Position numbers and translations under genes: made by a program. Of a stretch of DNA of 64,000 nucleotides, positions 1 to 8,929 are shown piece after piece. Under the pieces are notes generated by a model. The model saw only the letters and a list, made by a program, of their open reading frames with translations, was not told the origin of the DNA and searched no databases. The DNA comes from Chloroflexota bacterium (GTDB lineage: Bacteria > Chloroflexota > Dehalococcoidia > JABGRK01). Numbering within the stretch: position 1 is the first letter of the stretch; every line of letters starts with the position of its first letter. Location of the stretch: positions 147,578-211,577 of the forward strand of contig JABGRK010000011.1 of NCBI GenBank assembly GCA_018648325.1, read 5' to 3'.

Positions 1-330
1 ATGAAGGTGGAAAAGGCCAAGGAAGCGGTCAAGCACGGAATGGTGTATTTGCATATGTTTACCTCATGCCCAACAGCGTGGCGCTCTGAGGTAGATACAG
101 CTATCGATTTGGGTAGAACAGCTGTAGAGTCCAATTACTATCCGCTGTGGGAAGCCATAGATGGCAAGCTCAAATTAACTTATAAGCCCAAGTCGAAAAG
201 ACCAATAACCGATTTCACCAAAATGCAGGGGAGATTCAAGCATTTGGATGCTGAGCATCTGAAGATATTCCAGAAATGGGTAGACGATAACTATGCAATT
301 GTAGCCGCGCTGGATGCCGCAAAGTACTAA
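1..330 (+). CDS. 2-oxoacid:ferredoxin oxidoreductase beta subunit, C-terminal part (cut by window edge)
   Basis: This is the last 109 residues of a pyruvate/2-oxoacid:ferredoxin oxidoreductase beta (thiamine-diphosphate) subunit. The stretch around FTSCPTAWRSE, and RPITDF plus QGRFKHL further on, match the end of the complete beta subunit at 35485-36408 (FSPCPTGWRS, RPITDY, QGRYRHL). The family is about 300 residues long, so the real start lies left of the window and the first ATG is an internal methionine. The thiamine-diphosphate motif and iron-sulfur cysteines are not in view. The genome therefore has at least two such enzymes, and the substrate of this one cannot be told from the fragment. 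Confidence 0.88.
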   Translation: MKVEKAKEAVKHGMVYLHMFTSCPTAWRSEVDTAIDLGRTAVESNYYPLWEAIDGKLKLTYKPKSKRPITDFTKMQGRFKHLDAEHLKIFQKWVDDNYAIVAALDAAKY

Positions 331-354
331 AGCTATGTAAAAATGTATGTTTGT

Positions 355-406
355 GCCTGGCGTATCGCACTTAAGTTTTTGGTGATGCGCCGGGCGCTTT
401 ATTTTA
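355..406 (+). terminator. rho-independent terminator after the oxidoreductase gene
   Basis: Left arm GCCTGGCGTATC (355-366) pairs with GATGCGCCGGGC (384-395) over 12 positions, with two G-T wobbles. The loop is 17 bases and a T-rich run (gctttatttta) follows. It lies 25 bases after the stop codon, as expected for the end of the upstream operon. Confidence 0.75.
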
Positions 407-429
407 TGCCACTGCAGGCAAATTCCCTC

Positions 430-457
430 TTGACAGGCCATGTGGTAATGTTAAAAT
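430..457 (+). promoter_or_regulatory. sigma70-type promoter for the CBS/serine operon
   Basis: A perfect -35 TTGACA (430-435), a 16-base spacer and -10 TAAAAT (452-457, 5 of 6) lie after the terminator and about 100 bases before the next gene. This is probably the start of the run from 561 to about 7178. Confidence 0.6.
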
Positions 458-560
458 GGAGCAAATGATCGGATCGCTAGTGCTAAAGATTGCTCAAGCT
501 TCCGGTCAGTGTTGTATTAGGCAAGGTTCGTAGTAACCCGCTTAAGGGAGTTGAAAGGTA

Positions 561-1859
561 TTGGATACTGATGGTTGGCTAGGGGCCGTCCTCTCGCTGC
601 TTTTCCTGGCACTGCTGATGTTGTTCTGGATAGCCGAGGCAAGCGTTAATAACGCTTCTCGGGGCAGAATAAAACGGCAGGCCGATAGTGGCAGTAAAAA
701 AGCCCGAGTCATAGATAAACTTCTGGATGACACTGAAAGTCTTTTTTCAACTCTGATTGTTGCTAAAAGTCTGGCAGTCGTAGGGCTCTTTGTGGCGACT
801 TCGGTGTTTGTTGCCGATGCCTATAACGGATTACGAGTTACCCCTGTAATCGTTACGGTTGCAGTTTTGATTGTAATTATCGCTTTGCTGCAGATTGTTT
901 GCAGAGAGATAGCGCTGCGCAGGTCAGAGAAAATAGTTGTTGGTTTGTCTGGCGTTCTGTCGGTTACAGCCACAACGCTTGCTCCCATAAGCGGCTTGGT
1001 GTCATTTCTGGCAAGGGCAATAGCAGGTATTTTCCGTGGCAAACCTGATGAGGATACAGATGAGGACGAGTCCGATGAGATGCGTCTTCTGGTGGATGAG
1101 AATCAGGAAGAAGTTGACTTAGAGCAAGACGAGAAGGATATGATCCGCGCTGTAGTAGAGCTGGATGAAACACTAGCTCGCGAGATAATGATACCACGCA
1201 TAGATGTTGTAGCTGCCGCCAAGGAATCAAGTATCAGGCAAATAATTGAGATCATCGTAAGTACCGGTTACTCTCGCATACCGATATACGAAGATACCAT
1301 AGATAATATAGTGGGGCTTGTATACGCCAAGGACCTGCTTCCGATATTGGAGCAGGGTAAAATAGAAGAACCGATAACGGAAATAGCGCGTACCCCTCAC
1401 TTCATACCGGAGTCAAAAAAAGTTGACGATTTGCTGCACGAGTTTCAGCAGAGCAAGGTGCATGTGGCTATAGTGGTGGATGAATATGGCGGAACCGCCG
1501 GGCTTGTTACTATCGAGGATTTGCTTGAGGAGATCGTTGGAGAGATAGAAGACGAATATGATGCGGAGGAATCAAAGGTAGAACGCGTAAGCGATTCCGA
1601 AGCGGTTATGAATGCCAAAGTGAGTATAGACGAGGTAAAAGACATCTTTGGCGTCGATATCGAGGGAGAAGATTACGACACGGTTGGCGGATTTGTTTTC
1701 AGTCGGCTTGGTCGTATACCAGTTGTAGCGGATGTTATAGAAATAGACGGTATAAAAATAGAGGTCCTTACTACCGTTGGCAGACGTGTAAAAGAGGTCA
1801 AAATTAGCAAGATATCCAATGTTAAAACAAAAGACAACGGATCAGATAAACAAGAATAG
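561..1859 (+). CDS. CNNM/CorC-type membrane protein with CBS pair
   Basis: This 432-residue protein has the hemolysin-C/CorC layout. An N-terminal DUF21-like region has about four hydrophobic segments (near residues 8-25, 65-86, 93-113 and 125-152). An acidic linker follows, then two CBS domains starting near the EIMIPRIDV stretch (about residue 207) and at DEYGGTAGLVTIEDLLEEI. The C-terminal CorC_HlyC domain contains the TVGGFVFSRLGRIP stretch. Family members are linked to magnesium/cobalt efflux or membrane integrity; the older hemolysin name is not functional evidence. The start is TTG with GGGAG ten bases upstream. The next gene begins 25 bases after the stop, so co-transcription with the serine genes is likely. 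Confidence 0.85.
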   Translation: MDTDGWLGAVLSLLFLALLMLFWIAEASVNNASRGRIKRQADSGSKKARVIDKLLDDTESLFSTLIVAKSLAVVGLFVATSVFVADAYNGLRVTPVIVTVAVLIVIIALLQIVCREIALRRSEKIVVGLSGVLSVTATTLAPISGLVSFLARAIAGIFRGKPDEDTDEDESDEMRLLVDENQEEVDLEQDEKDMIRAVVELDETLAREIMIPRIDVVAAAKESSIRQIIEIIVSTGYSRIPIYEDTIDNIVGLVYAKDLLPILEQGKIEEPITEIARTPHFIPESKKVDDLLHEFQQSKVHVAIVVDEYGGTAGLVTIEDLLEEIVGEIEDEYDAEESKVERVSDSEAVMNAKVSIDEVKDIFGVDIEGEDYDTVGGFVFSRLGRIPVVADVIEIDGIKIEVLTTVGRRVKEVKISKISNVKTKDNGSDKQE

Positions 1860-1884
1860 ACCATTTAATTAGGAGGCAATAAAT

Positions 1885-2970
1885 ATGAATTTACGTATTC
1901 CCGGTCCAACCCCGTTACCTGATAATGTACTTCAGATCATGTCCAAGCAAATGATAAATCATCGTGGAGTTGAGTTTGGGCAGATACTAAACAGTGTTAC
2001 GGAAAACTTTAAAACGCTGTTTCAAACTAAAAACGATATTTTTGTATATACAACGTCCGGCACAGGTGGTCTTGAGGCTGCCGTGGTCAACACTCTATCA
2101 CCGGGAGACAAGGTGTTAGCAGTTGTTATCGGCGTTTTCGGAGAGCGCTTCGCTCAGATCGCTGAGGTCTATGGTGCAGATGTAACACGACTTGTCTTCG
2201 AATTTGGCACCGGTGCCGATCCCGACAAAGTCAAACAGGCACTTGATGCGGACCCGTCCATTAAAGCAGTACTGGTTACGCATAATGAAACCTCAACCGG
2301 TGTAACCAATGATCTTGAGGCTCTGGCCAAGGTGATAAAGAGCTACGACAAGCTGCTTTTAGTAGATGCTATCAGCAGCCTTGGCTGTATTGATCTTAAG
2401 GTAGACGCATGGAAATGTGATGTTGTGGTAACCGGATCCCAAAAGGGTTGGATGGCACCTCCAGGCGCTGCCATGCTCAGCTTCAGTGCTAAGGCTTGGG
2501 AAGCGGTTGAAAAGTCCAAGATGCCCAAGTTCTATTTTGATGCAAAAAAAGCAAAGAGCTATCTGGAGAAAAACCAGACTCCGTGGACTCCTGGCGTTCC
2601 CACCTTCTACGCTCTTCATGTAGCACTGAACGAATTAGTTAAAGAGGGGCTTGATAGTATATTTGCACGGCATATAAAAACGGCCCAGAAAACGCGTGAT
2701 GGTCTGAAGGCGATGGGCCTGACACTGTTTGCCGAACCTAAATATGCCTCCAATACAATATCGTCAGTCAAGGTCACTGACGGACTTGATGGAATAAAGC
2801 TGTTAAAGATTCTACTTGATGAGCACGATACGGTTATCGCTGGTGGTCAGGCCAACCTGGGTGGTAAGATATTCCGCGTTGGTCACCTGGGATACGTTGT
2901 GGAATCCGAAATCGATGCCGTGCTTGAGGCCTTAAAGCAAGCACTACCCAAAGCCGGATTTAAGGCATAG
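1885..2970 (+). CDS. class V aminotransferase (alanine/serine-glyoxylate or phosphoserine type)
   Basis: This 361-residue pyridoxal-phosphate enzyme belongs to the alanine-glyoxylate/serine-pyruvate aminotransferase group. It opens with RIPGPTPLPDNV, carries a phosphate-binding TSGTGGLEAAV, LLVDAISSLG with the aspartate that contacts the cofactor, and the Schiff-base lysine in GSQKGWMAPPG. An AGGAGGC ribosome site sits seven bases before ATG. serA follows 45 bases later. That context suggests this enzyme does the amination step of serine synthesis in place of a classical SerC, but this is inference. Glyoxylate transamination is the alternative. Confidence 0.85.
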   Translation: MNLRIPGPTPLPDNVLQIMSKQMINHRGVEFGQILNSVTENFKTLFQTKNDIFVYTTSGTGGLEAAVVNTLSPGDKVLAVVIGVFGERFAQIAEVYGADVTRLVFEFGTGADPDKVKQALDADPSIKAVLVTHNETSTGVTNDLEALAKVIKSYDKLLLVDAISSLGCIDLKVDAWKCDVVVTGSQKGWMAPPGAAMLSFSAKAWEAVEKSKMPKFYFDAKKAKSYLEKNQTPWTPGVPTFYALHVALNELVKEGLDSIFARHIKTAQKTRDGLKAMGLTLFAEPKYASNTISSVKVTDGLDGIKLLKILLDEHDTVIAGGQANLGGKIFRVGHLGYVVESEIDAVLEALKQALPKAGFKA

Positions 2971-3015
2971 CATAAAGTTTAACTGGTTAGCAGAGAAAGT
3001 GAGCAGGAGTGTTAC

Positions 3016-4590
3016 ATGAAGGTATTAGTTGCTGATAAGATAGCCGATGAAGGATTGGAAATTCTCAAAAGCTTTGCCGAGGTTGACCTAAAAGTCGGTC
3101 TTGATAAGCAGCAGCTTATTGATATCATGGGTGATTACGATGCTCTTGTGATCCGCAGCCAGCCCAAGGTCACCGCCGATATTATTGAGGCTGGTACAAA
3201 ACTTCAGATTATTGGTCGAGCCGGAGTCGGTGTCGATAATATAGATCTGGAAGCTGCCACCAGACGCGGTATCGTTGTGGTAAACGCCCCTGCAGGAAAC
3301 ACCATCTCCACCGCCGAGCATACGCTGGCACTTATGATGTCGGTGGCTCGTAACATTCCTCAGGCATGCGCTGTTCTAAAAGGTGGACAGTGGAAAAGGG
3401 CCGAGTACACAGGCACTGAGATAACGGGTAAAACGCTTGGTATTGTTGGCATGGGCAGGGTTGGCTCCGAGGTTGCCCGTCGTGCCATTGGTCTTGAGAT
3501 GAAGGTTCTTGTTCACGATCCATTCGTGTCTAAAGATTACGTGCAGAATATTGGGGCTAAGCTGGTTCCGCTTGATGACTTACTGAAAGACTCAGATTTT
3601 ATAACTATTCACACTACGCTTACCGATGCCACCAGAGGGTTGATTGGTTCTGAGCAGCTTGCCACGCTAAAACCAAGCGCGTATATCATCAACGTGGCAC
3701 GCGGCGGCATAATTGATGAGCAGGCACTTCACGATGCTGTCGAGCAGGGCGTAATTGCCGGTGCGGCCATAGATGTTTATACATCGGAACCGGCCACCGA
3801 TAACGTTTTGGTTAAGTGCGATAATATCATAACCACGCCGCACCTTGGTGCTTCCACCAATGAGGCGCAGGTCGGTGTTGCCGTTACTGTCGCAGAGCAG
3901 GTTAACGCTGTTCTAAAGGGAATGCCTGCCAAGTTCGCAGTCAATGCGCCCATTATCCCCGCCGAAACCTTGTCTGTGCTCATGCCCTTTATTGATGTAG
4001 CATCCAAGGTAGGGGAAGTGGTTACTCAATTGGCTGAGGGTCAGCTGGAGAAGGTTGTAATAAACTACAATGGCGATATCGCCAATTACGATACGGCCAC
4101 ACTTAAGGCCTCCGTTATCAAGTCACTGGTAGATCCTGTATCGGAAGAACACGTTAATCTGATCAACGCCAACGTCATCGCCCAGAGCAGGGGACTTAAG
4201 GTTGTTGAGCAGAAAGAAGTTAATATAGAAAACTACGTAAACATGATAACTGTAGAGCTTACCACCGATGCTGGCACCACCAAGGTGGGTGGCACCCTGA
4301 TGCGCGGCGAAACCCACATTGTCCTTATAAACGACTACTGGGTAGACGTTGTAGCCACTGGGGGCTACTGGATGTTCAGCGATCATCTCGATCGTCCCGG
4401 GCTTATCGGCACCGTCGCTTCAACCATAGGTGCTGTTGATGTAAATATCAGTTCCATGCAGGTGGGTCGCTTAAAACCACGCGGACAGGCTTTAATGATT
4501 CTGGGGCTTGATGAGCTTCTTCCCGAGGAGCAGCGCCAAAAGCTGCTTACCATTCCCGATGTCTATAATGCCAAGCAGGTCAAGCTCTAG
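3016..4590 (+). CDS. serA: D-3-phosphoglycerate dehydrogenase
   Basis: SerA oxidises 3-phosphoglycerate to 3-phosphohydroxypyruvate with NAD, the first step of serine synthesis. The 524-residue length is the long bacterial form. It has an N-terminal substrate domain with GRAGVGVDNIDL, a Rossmann NAD site GIVGMGRVGSEVARRA, INVARGGIIDE, the catalytic region ending TTPHLGAST, an intervening domain, and a C-terminal ACT domain (DRPGLIGTVAS, about residues 455-524) that usually binds serine for feedback control. It lies between the class V aminotransferase and the acyl-CoA synthetase on the same strand. No phosphoserine phosphatase (serB) is recognisable in the window. Confidence 0.95.
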   Translation: MKVLVADKIADEGLEILKSFAEVDLKVGLDKQQLIDIMGDYDALVIRSQPKVTADIIEAGTKLQIIGRAGVGVDNIDLEAATRRGIVVVNAPAGNTISTAEHTLALMMSVARNIPQACAVLKGGQWKRAEYTGTEITGKTLGIVGMGRVGSEVARRAIGLEMKVLVHDPFVSKDYVQNIGAKLVPLDDLLKDSDFITIHTTLTDATRGLIGSEQLATLKPSAYIINVARGGIIDEQALHDAVEQGVIAGAAIDVYTSEPATDNVLVKCDNIITTPHLGASTNEAQVGVAVTVAEQVNAVLKGMPAKFAVNAPIIPAETLSVLMPFIDVASKVGEVVTQLAEGQLEKVVINYNGDIANYDTATLKASVIKSLVDPVSEEHVNLINANVIAQSRGLKVVEQKEVNIENYVNMITVELTTDAGTTKVGGTLMRGETHIVLINDYWVDVVATGGYWMFSDHLDRPGLIGTVASTIGAVDVNISSMQVGRLKPRGQALMILGLDELLPEEQRQKLLTIPDVYNAKQVKL

Positions 4591-4608
4591 TAAGGATATA
4601 AGCGTAAT

Positions 4609-6111
4609 ATGAATGTTGCCCGTCTCGCCCAGGAGAACATCGATAAATTCGGTGAGTATGTCAGCATAATCTACGAGGACAAAGAATACACCAATACCCG
4701 GATTGAGTGCGATGGCAGGAAGCTGGGAAACGCTCTACTTCAAATGGGTGTTGTGCGCGCCGATCGTATTATTATACAGATGCCCAACTGTCCAGAGGTG
4801 TTAAGCGCTTTTCAGGCTATATTCAAGATAGGCGCGGTGATTGTTCCCATTAATTACCTTGTGGGACACGATGAACTTACCCACATTTACCGCGACTCAG
4901 GTACCACCACGGTCATAACCAGCATCGAATTTCTGGACAAGGTTAAGGCTGCCAAGGCAGAGGCCCCCAACGTTAAAAACGTTATTCTTGTAGATGGTAG
5001 TGCTCCTGATATGTTCTCGTATACCGATCTAATCGCCGATAGTTCGGATGAACTGGATATGGTTGATACTGAGGATGATGAACTGGCAGCGCTTATTTAT
5101 ACCGCCGGAACAACTGGAAAACCAAAAGGCGTTATGCTTACACACAAGGCGCTATACTCCAATGCTTACAACCAGTACAATACGGTCAATCCTGGGCCGG
5201 AGACCGTTAATATCACGGCGCTACCGCTTTCTCACTCATACGGCGTTGCGCTGATGAACGGCACACTGCTTAACGGCAATAAAACGGTGCTGCTTCGGTG
5301 GTTCAACCTTCAGCAGTATTTTGAGGCTATGGAGAAGTACAAGACGGTGGCTACAACCGCCGTTCCTACTATGTACATTTACATGCTGCTTTATCCCGAT
5401 GCCCATAAGTACGATATCAGCTCCATGAAGTTCTGGGTCTATGGCTCAGCACCTATGTCCAATGATCACATCAAGCAAATGCAAACAAAATTCGGAGCAT
5501 GGATGGTCGAGGGCTGGGGTCTTACGGAGGCAGGTGGTAATAACAGCTTCAACACTCTTGCCGGGTTCAACAAGATGGGCTCCATCGGCACCCCCATGAG
5601 TGGTGTTGAGATGAAGATATTTGATGAAGATAGCAAAGAACTGCCTCAGGGTCAAGCAGGTGAGATTGTTATCCGTGGCGATATGCTGATGCAGGGCTAC
5701 TGGAATATGCCTGAGCAGACGGCCGAGGTGCTGCGTGACGGCTGGTTGTATACCGGCGACATCGGTTACGTAGATGAAGAGGGCTATTTTTATATCACCG
5801 ACCGCAAGAAGGACATGTTGATAAAAGGCGGGGAGAACATCTTCCCTCGTGAAGTTGAAAACGTCCTTATGGATCATTCCTGTGTCATGGAGGCGGCGGT
5901 TATCGGTATTCCCGACGATACCTATGGTGAGAACGTAAAAGCGTTTATTACCCTCGCACCGGAGCAAAAGGTATCAGATGTTGAGCTGATCGCTCATTGT
6001 AAGGAAAAACTGGGTAGTTTCAAGTCGCCCAAGGTTGTTAAATTCATGGATGCCCTTCCTAAAAGCGTTATGGGCAAAATACTAAAAAAAGAACTACGCA
6101 AACTAGATTAG
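4609..6111 (+). CDS. AMP-forming acyl-CoA synthetase / acid-CoA ligase
   Basis: This 500-residue member of the ANL superfamily activates a carboxylic acid to an acyl-adenylate and then a CoA thioester. Visible motifs are the AMP loop YTAGTTGKPKGVML (near residue 162), VYGSAPMS, EGWGLTEAGGNN, the YTGDIG aspartate, the hinge DRKKDMLIKGGENIFPREVE and the catalytic lysine near the end in MGKILKKELRK. The acid substrate (long chain, medium chain or aromatic) cannot be read from sequence. It is 18 bases after serA and 14 before the DUF1015 gene, so it is probably one transcript with them. The link to serine metabolism is not obvious. Confidence 0.9.
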   Translation: MNVARLAQENIDKFGEYVSIIYEDKEYTNTRIECDGRKLGNALLQMGVVRADRIIIQMPNCPEVLSAFQAIFKIGAVIVPINYLVGHDELTHIYRDSGTTTVITSIEFLDKVKAAKAEAPNVKNVILVDGSAPDMFSYTDLIADSSDELDMVDTEDDELAALIYTAGTTGKPKGVMLTHKALYSNAYNQYNTVNPGPETVNITALPLSHSYGVALMNGTLLNGNKTVLLRWFNLQQYFEAMEKYKTVATTAVPTMYIYMLLYPDAHKYDISSMKFWVYGSAPMSNDHIKQMQTKFGAWMVEGWGLTEAGGNNSFNTLAGFNKMGSIGTPMSGVEMKIFDEDSKELPQGQAGEIVIRGDMLMQGYWNMPEQTAEVLRDGWLYTGDIGYVDEEGYFYITDRKKDMLIKGGENIFPREVENVLMDHSCVMEAAVIGIPDDTYGENVKAFITLAPEQKVSDVELIAHCKEKLGSFKSPKVVKFMDALPKSVMGKILKKELRKLD

Positions 6112-6125
6112 GCAGGTAGTAAAAA

Positions 6126-7178
6126 TTGCAGATTATTCCCTTTGCTGGCATGTTTTACAATAAGGCCACGGTTGATATTCAGGACGTGGTTTCTCCCCCG
6201 TGGGACGTTATTTCCAAAGATTCCAGCTATTCTAAATACAACATTGTAAATATCGACCTGCACAAGGATAAACAGCTATTTGACCAGCTAATTGCCGACG
6301 ATGTTCTTATCACTGACGACAAGCCTGCCATTTATGTTTACGCTCAGGAATATACGTGGGACGGCGTGCGTAGGCAGAGATCTGGCTTTGTGGCACTGAC
6401 AAGGCTGGAAAACTACAGCAAAAACACCATCATGCCGCATGAGAAGATCATATACTCGCATATCCAGAACCGTGTCGATGCTCTAAAAACGCTAAAGGCC
6501 AACTTCAGCCCTGTTTTTGCACTGCATGAGGGTACAATTGATATCGAAACAAGTGGCGAGCCCATGTTTGAGGTGGAGCATGAGGGCGTGGTAAACAAGC
6601 TATGGCCTGTTTATGATGAGGCAGTTATTGAGCGTGTTCAAAAAGATGTAGCAGCCAGACAGCTTTACGTTGCAGACGGCCATCACCGCTATGGTTCGGG
6701 CCTGAAGTACAAAGAGGAAAGCCATGATGCCAAGTACGTTATGATGTTCTTTGCGCCCATGGATGAGACACTAACCATACTACCTGCACATCGCGTACTT
6801 GATGCCCGAATCGATATGGACAGAGTCAAGGCCGTATTCGACGTTGCTGATGCTCAAAGCGATTATCATGCTTCATCCAGTATTGTTATGTACTGCGATG
6901 GCGTTTATCACACGCTTACTGCCAAAAACAAAGAAAGTCTGTCAGATATAATCGATCTGCATTCCATGCTGTCCGGCCTTGATGACAAGCTAAGCTACGT
7001 CAAGGACATGGATGATGCACTGTCCCGCACCGACGCTGTAAACGGTACAGCGTTTCTGGTTAACGCCGTAACTCCTGATGAGATAGTGCGTGTGTGCAAT
7101 GCCGGTGAAATCTTCCCGCAAAAGGCCACCTACTTCTATCCCAAGATTCTGTCTGGCCTTGTCATGTACAAGTTCTAG
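6126..7178 (+). CDS. DUF1015 family protein
   Basis: This 350-residue protein has the hallmarks of the DUF1015 family: an N-terminal VVSPPWDVISK, an IMPHEKI stretch, and the signature VADGHHRYGSGLKY near residue 180. The biochemical function of the family is not established. Members often occur beside serA in anaerobes, as here, which hints at a role around serine or phosphoglycerate metabolism; that is inference from context. The start is TTG, preceded by GGCAGG. No terminator is evident downstream. Confidence 0.8.
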   Translation: MQIIPFAGMFYNKATVDIQDVVSPPWDVISKDSSYSKYNIVNIDLHKDKQLFDQLIADDVLITDDKPAIYVYAQEYTWDGVRRQRSGFVALTRLENYSKNTIMPHEKIIYSHIQNRVDALKTLKANFSPVFALHEGTIDIETSGEPMFEVEHEGVVNKLWPVYDEAVIERVQKDVAARQLYVADGHHRYGSGLKYKEESHDAKYVMMFFAPMDETLTILPAHRVLDARIDMDRVKAVFDVADAQSDYHASSSIVMYCDGVYHTLTAKNKESLSDIIDLHSMLSGLDDKLSYVKDMDDALSRTDAVNGTAFLVNAVTPDEIVRVCNAGEIFPQKATYFYPKILSGLVMYKF

Positions 7179-7220
7179 ATATTTACATTTTCGGACATAT
7201 CCTCAAGCTATCTTAATCTC

Positions 7221-7249
7221 CTGATACACCGTTAAGCTCGGACTATAAT
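7221..7249 (+). promoter_or_regulatory. candidate promoter before the interrupted duplicated-domain gene
   Basis: A consensus -10 TATAAT (7244-7249) is preceded at 17 bases by CTGATA (7221-7226, 4 of 6 to TTGACA). It lies about 70 bases before the ATG at 7320 in the gap after the DUF1015 gene. Confidence 0.45.
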
Positions 7250-7319
7250 CGATTCACGTCTCAAAGAAAGTAATATAAAACTTGCTTTTTGATTTGTTTT
7301 CTGCCATGTTGGTGAAGCA

Positions 7320-8048
7320 ATGTTTGAGGATCAAAAGATAATAGAAGAATTCGTTAAGCAATTTCCCGTGCTTGAAAGTGCGGCTTAGAAGAAATTGGAG
7401 GTGGGGGCGCGAAAGTACATAGGTGTAAACAATTTTTATTGCAATGTATTATGTCCGTTTCTTGAAAAAGAACTAGTTGACATGAGTAATCCAGAGCGTC
7501 TTGACAGAATATTCGAGTTTCTTGAGGAAATGGCTTTGTCTGATGACTCCTATGTACGAGACAGTCTCATTACTACGATATTAGAACCATTACGTGATGA
7601 AGAGAAGGGATGGCAAAACGCGAGGAAATTGATGGGCAAGCGTACTGGGAAGCTAATGGATATGGTTGAAGATGGAACTATATTGACATATGTAAATCTT
7701 GTAGGAGTATTCCTCAAGCGGTTCCCTGAATTTCAGAGCGCTTACAAGAAAGAATTAGTGTGGGGGAATGGAGAGGAACTGAGTGCAAATAGTTTGGCTG
7801 GAATGGTGCTGAGCCCGTATCTCAGAGAAGAACTGCCTGACATGAATAATCAGGAGCGCCTTGACAGGATATTCGGGTTTATAGAGGAAATGATTGTATC
7901 GGATGACTATTCCGTACGGGATGTTGTCTATACCTCTATTGTAGATGAGTACGGACCTCATAATAAGAAGGAACTTGAAAATGCACGACGGTTTATGCGG
8001 AAACGCACTAGAGAATTCAGTGATAAAATCATTAAAGAAGGAGAATAA
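7320..8048 (+). pseudogene. tandem-duplicated hypothetical protein (DUF7674-like) interrupted by in-frame TAG
   Basis: Reading from ATG 7320 (GGTGA upstream) gives a 22-residue start that meets TAG at 7386-7388. The same frame then stays open to 8048. The protein is two copies of one domain of about 110 residues. Copy 1 has FVKQFPVLESAA-stop-KKLEV and copy 2 has FLKRFPEFQSAYKKELV, so the stop falls at or next to a tyrosine of the other copy. Later matches include ERLDRIFEFLEEM versus ERLDRIFGFIEEM and MGKRT versus MRKRT. The family name is from memory and its function is unknown. The downstream part alone could start at TTG 7395 (217 residues), but that start has no good ribosome site. A recent nonsense mutation is the simplest reading. 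Confidence 0.6.
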
Positions 8049-8111
8049 TACATAAGTGGTAGAGTTCCTACAGCTATACATGTAAGTACTGCACGGCGAA
8101 TTGCAGGAAAA

Positions 8112-8837
8112 CTAACTAGCCCCTTCAATCGCAGCCTTCTGTATATCAAAAAGTTCCGTAATACCCTTTTCCGCCAGCGCCAATAGCTCCTGCGTGTCCT
8201 TCTTGGAAAAAGGCGTCCCCTCGGCGGTGCCCTGCAACTCAACGTACTCAAGCTTATCGGTCATTACTACGTTGAAGTCCACCTCGGCGTTGGAGTCCTC
8301 GTTGTAGCACAGGTCTAAAAGTGGAATCCCGTCCACAATGCCCACACTTGTCGCTGCCACCTGAGAAATAATCGGGATAGTTGAAATATCGCCTTTCTTT
8401 TGCAGGTTTATCAGCGCCAGATGCAGAGCTATATATGCGCCGGTGATAGATGCGGTTCTGGTACCGCCGTCCGCCTGTATAACGTCGCAGTCTATGGTAA
8501 AAGTTTTTTCGCCCAGCTTACTCAGATCAACAATGGACCGCAGTGATCGACCGATCAAACGCTGTATCTCCTGCGTGCGTCCTCCCGGTTTGCCCTGCGT
8601 AACCTCGCGCTGTCGTCGTGTATGCGTCGAGCGTGGCAGCATGCTGTACTCGGCGGTAACCCATCCCTTGCCTTGTCCTTTAAGGAAGTTGGGCACTTTA
8701 TTCTCAACACTTACCGAGCAGATAACCCTCGTATCGCCTGTTGAAATTAATACCGACCCTTCGGCATATGGCTGGAACCCCGGTGTTACTGTTATGGGGC
8801 GCAATTCGTCTTTTGCGCGTTCGTCAAGTCTGGTCAA
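8112..8837 (-). CDS. rph: ribonuclease PH
   Basis: This phosphate-dependent 3'-5' exoribonuclease trims tRNA 3' ends. The 241 residues match the usual family length. Recognisable stretches are [12 protein letters not shown] at the start, [64 protein letters not shown] with the conserved aspartates, and [19 protein letters not shown]. It is last in the minus-strand block after the metallopeptidase (92-base gap) and ends 63 bases from the convergent interrupted gene. The link to the uptake genes is probably only positional. Confidence 0.96.
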   Translation of the reverse strand: MTRLDERAKDELRPITVTPGFQPYAEGSVLISTGDTRVICSVSVENKVPNFLKGQGKGWVTAEYSMLPRSTHTRRQREVTQGKPGGRTQEIQRLIGRSLRSIVDLSKLGEKTFTIDCDVIQADGGTRTASITGAYIALHLALINLQKKGDISTIPIISQVAATSVGIVDGIPLLDLCYNEDSNAEVDFNVVMTDKLEYVELQGTAEGTPFSKKDTQELLALAEKGITELFDIQKAAIEGAS

Positions 8838-8929
8838 TATTTATCTCCTCAAAAGTGTGATTTCACGATTGGTTATGCTAAAGCCAAGTATACCACTGCG
8901 CCGATTCTATTGCACCTTTTCCGGCTGTC

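Noticed and set aside
5446-5967. 173-residue open frame on the minus strand
   Set aside because: It lies wholly antisense to the acyl-CoA synthetase, has no ribosome site and resembles nothing; it is a shadow of a strongly coding region.
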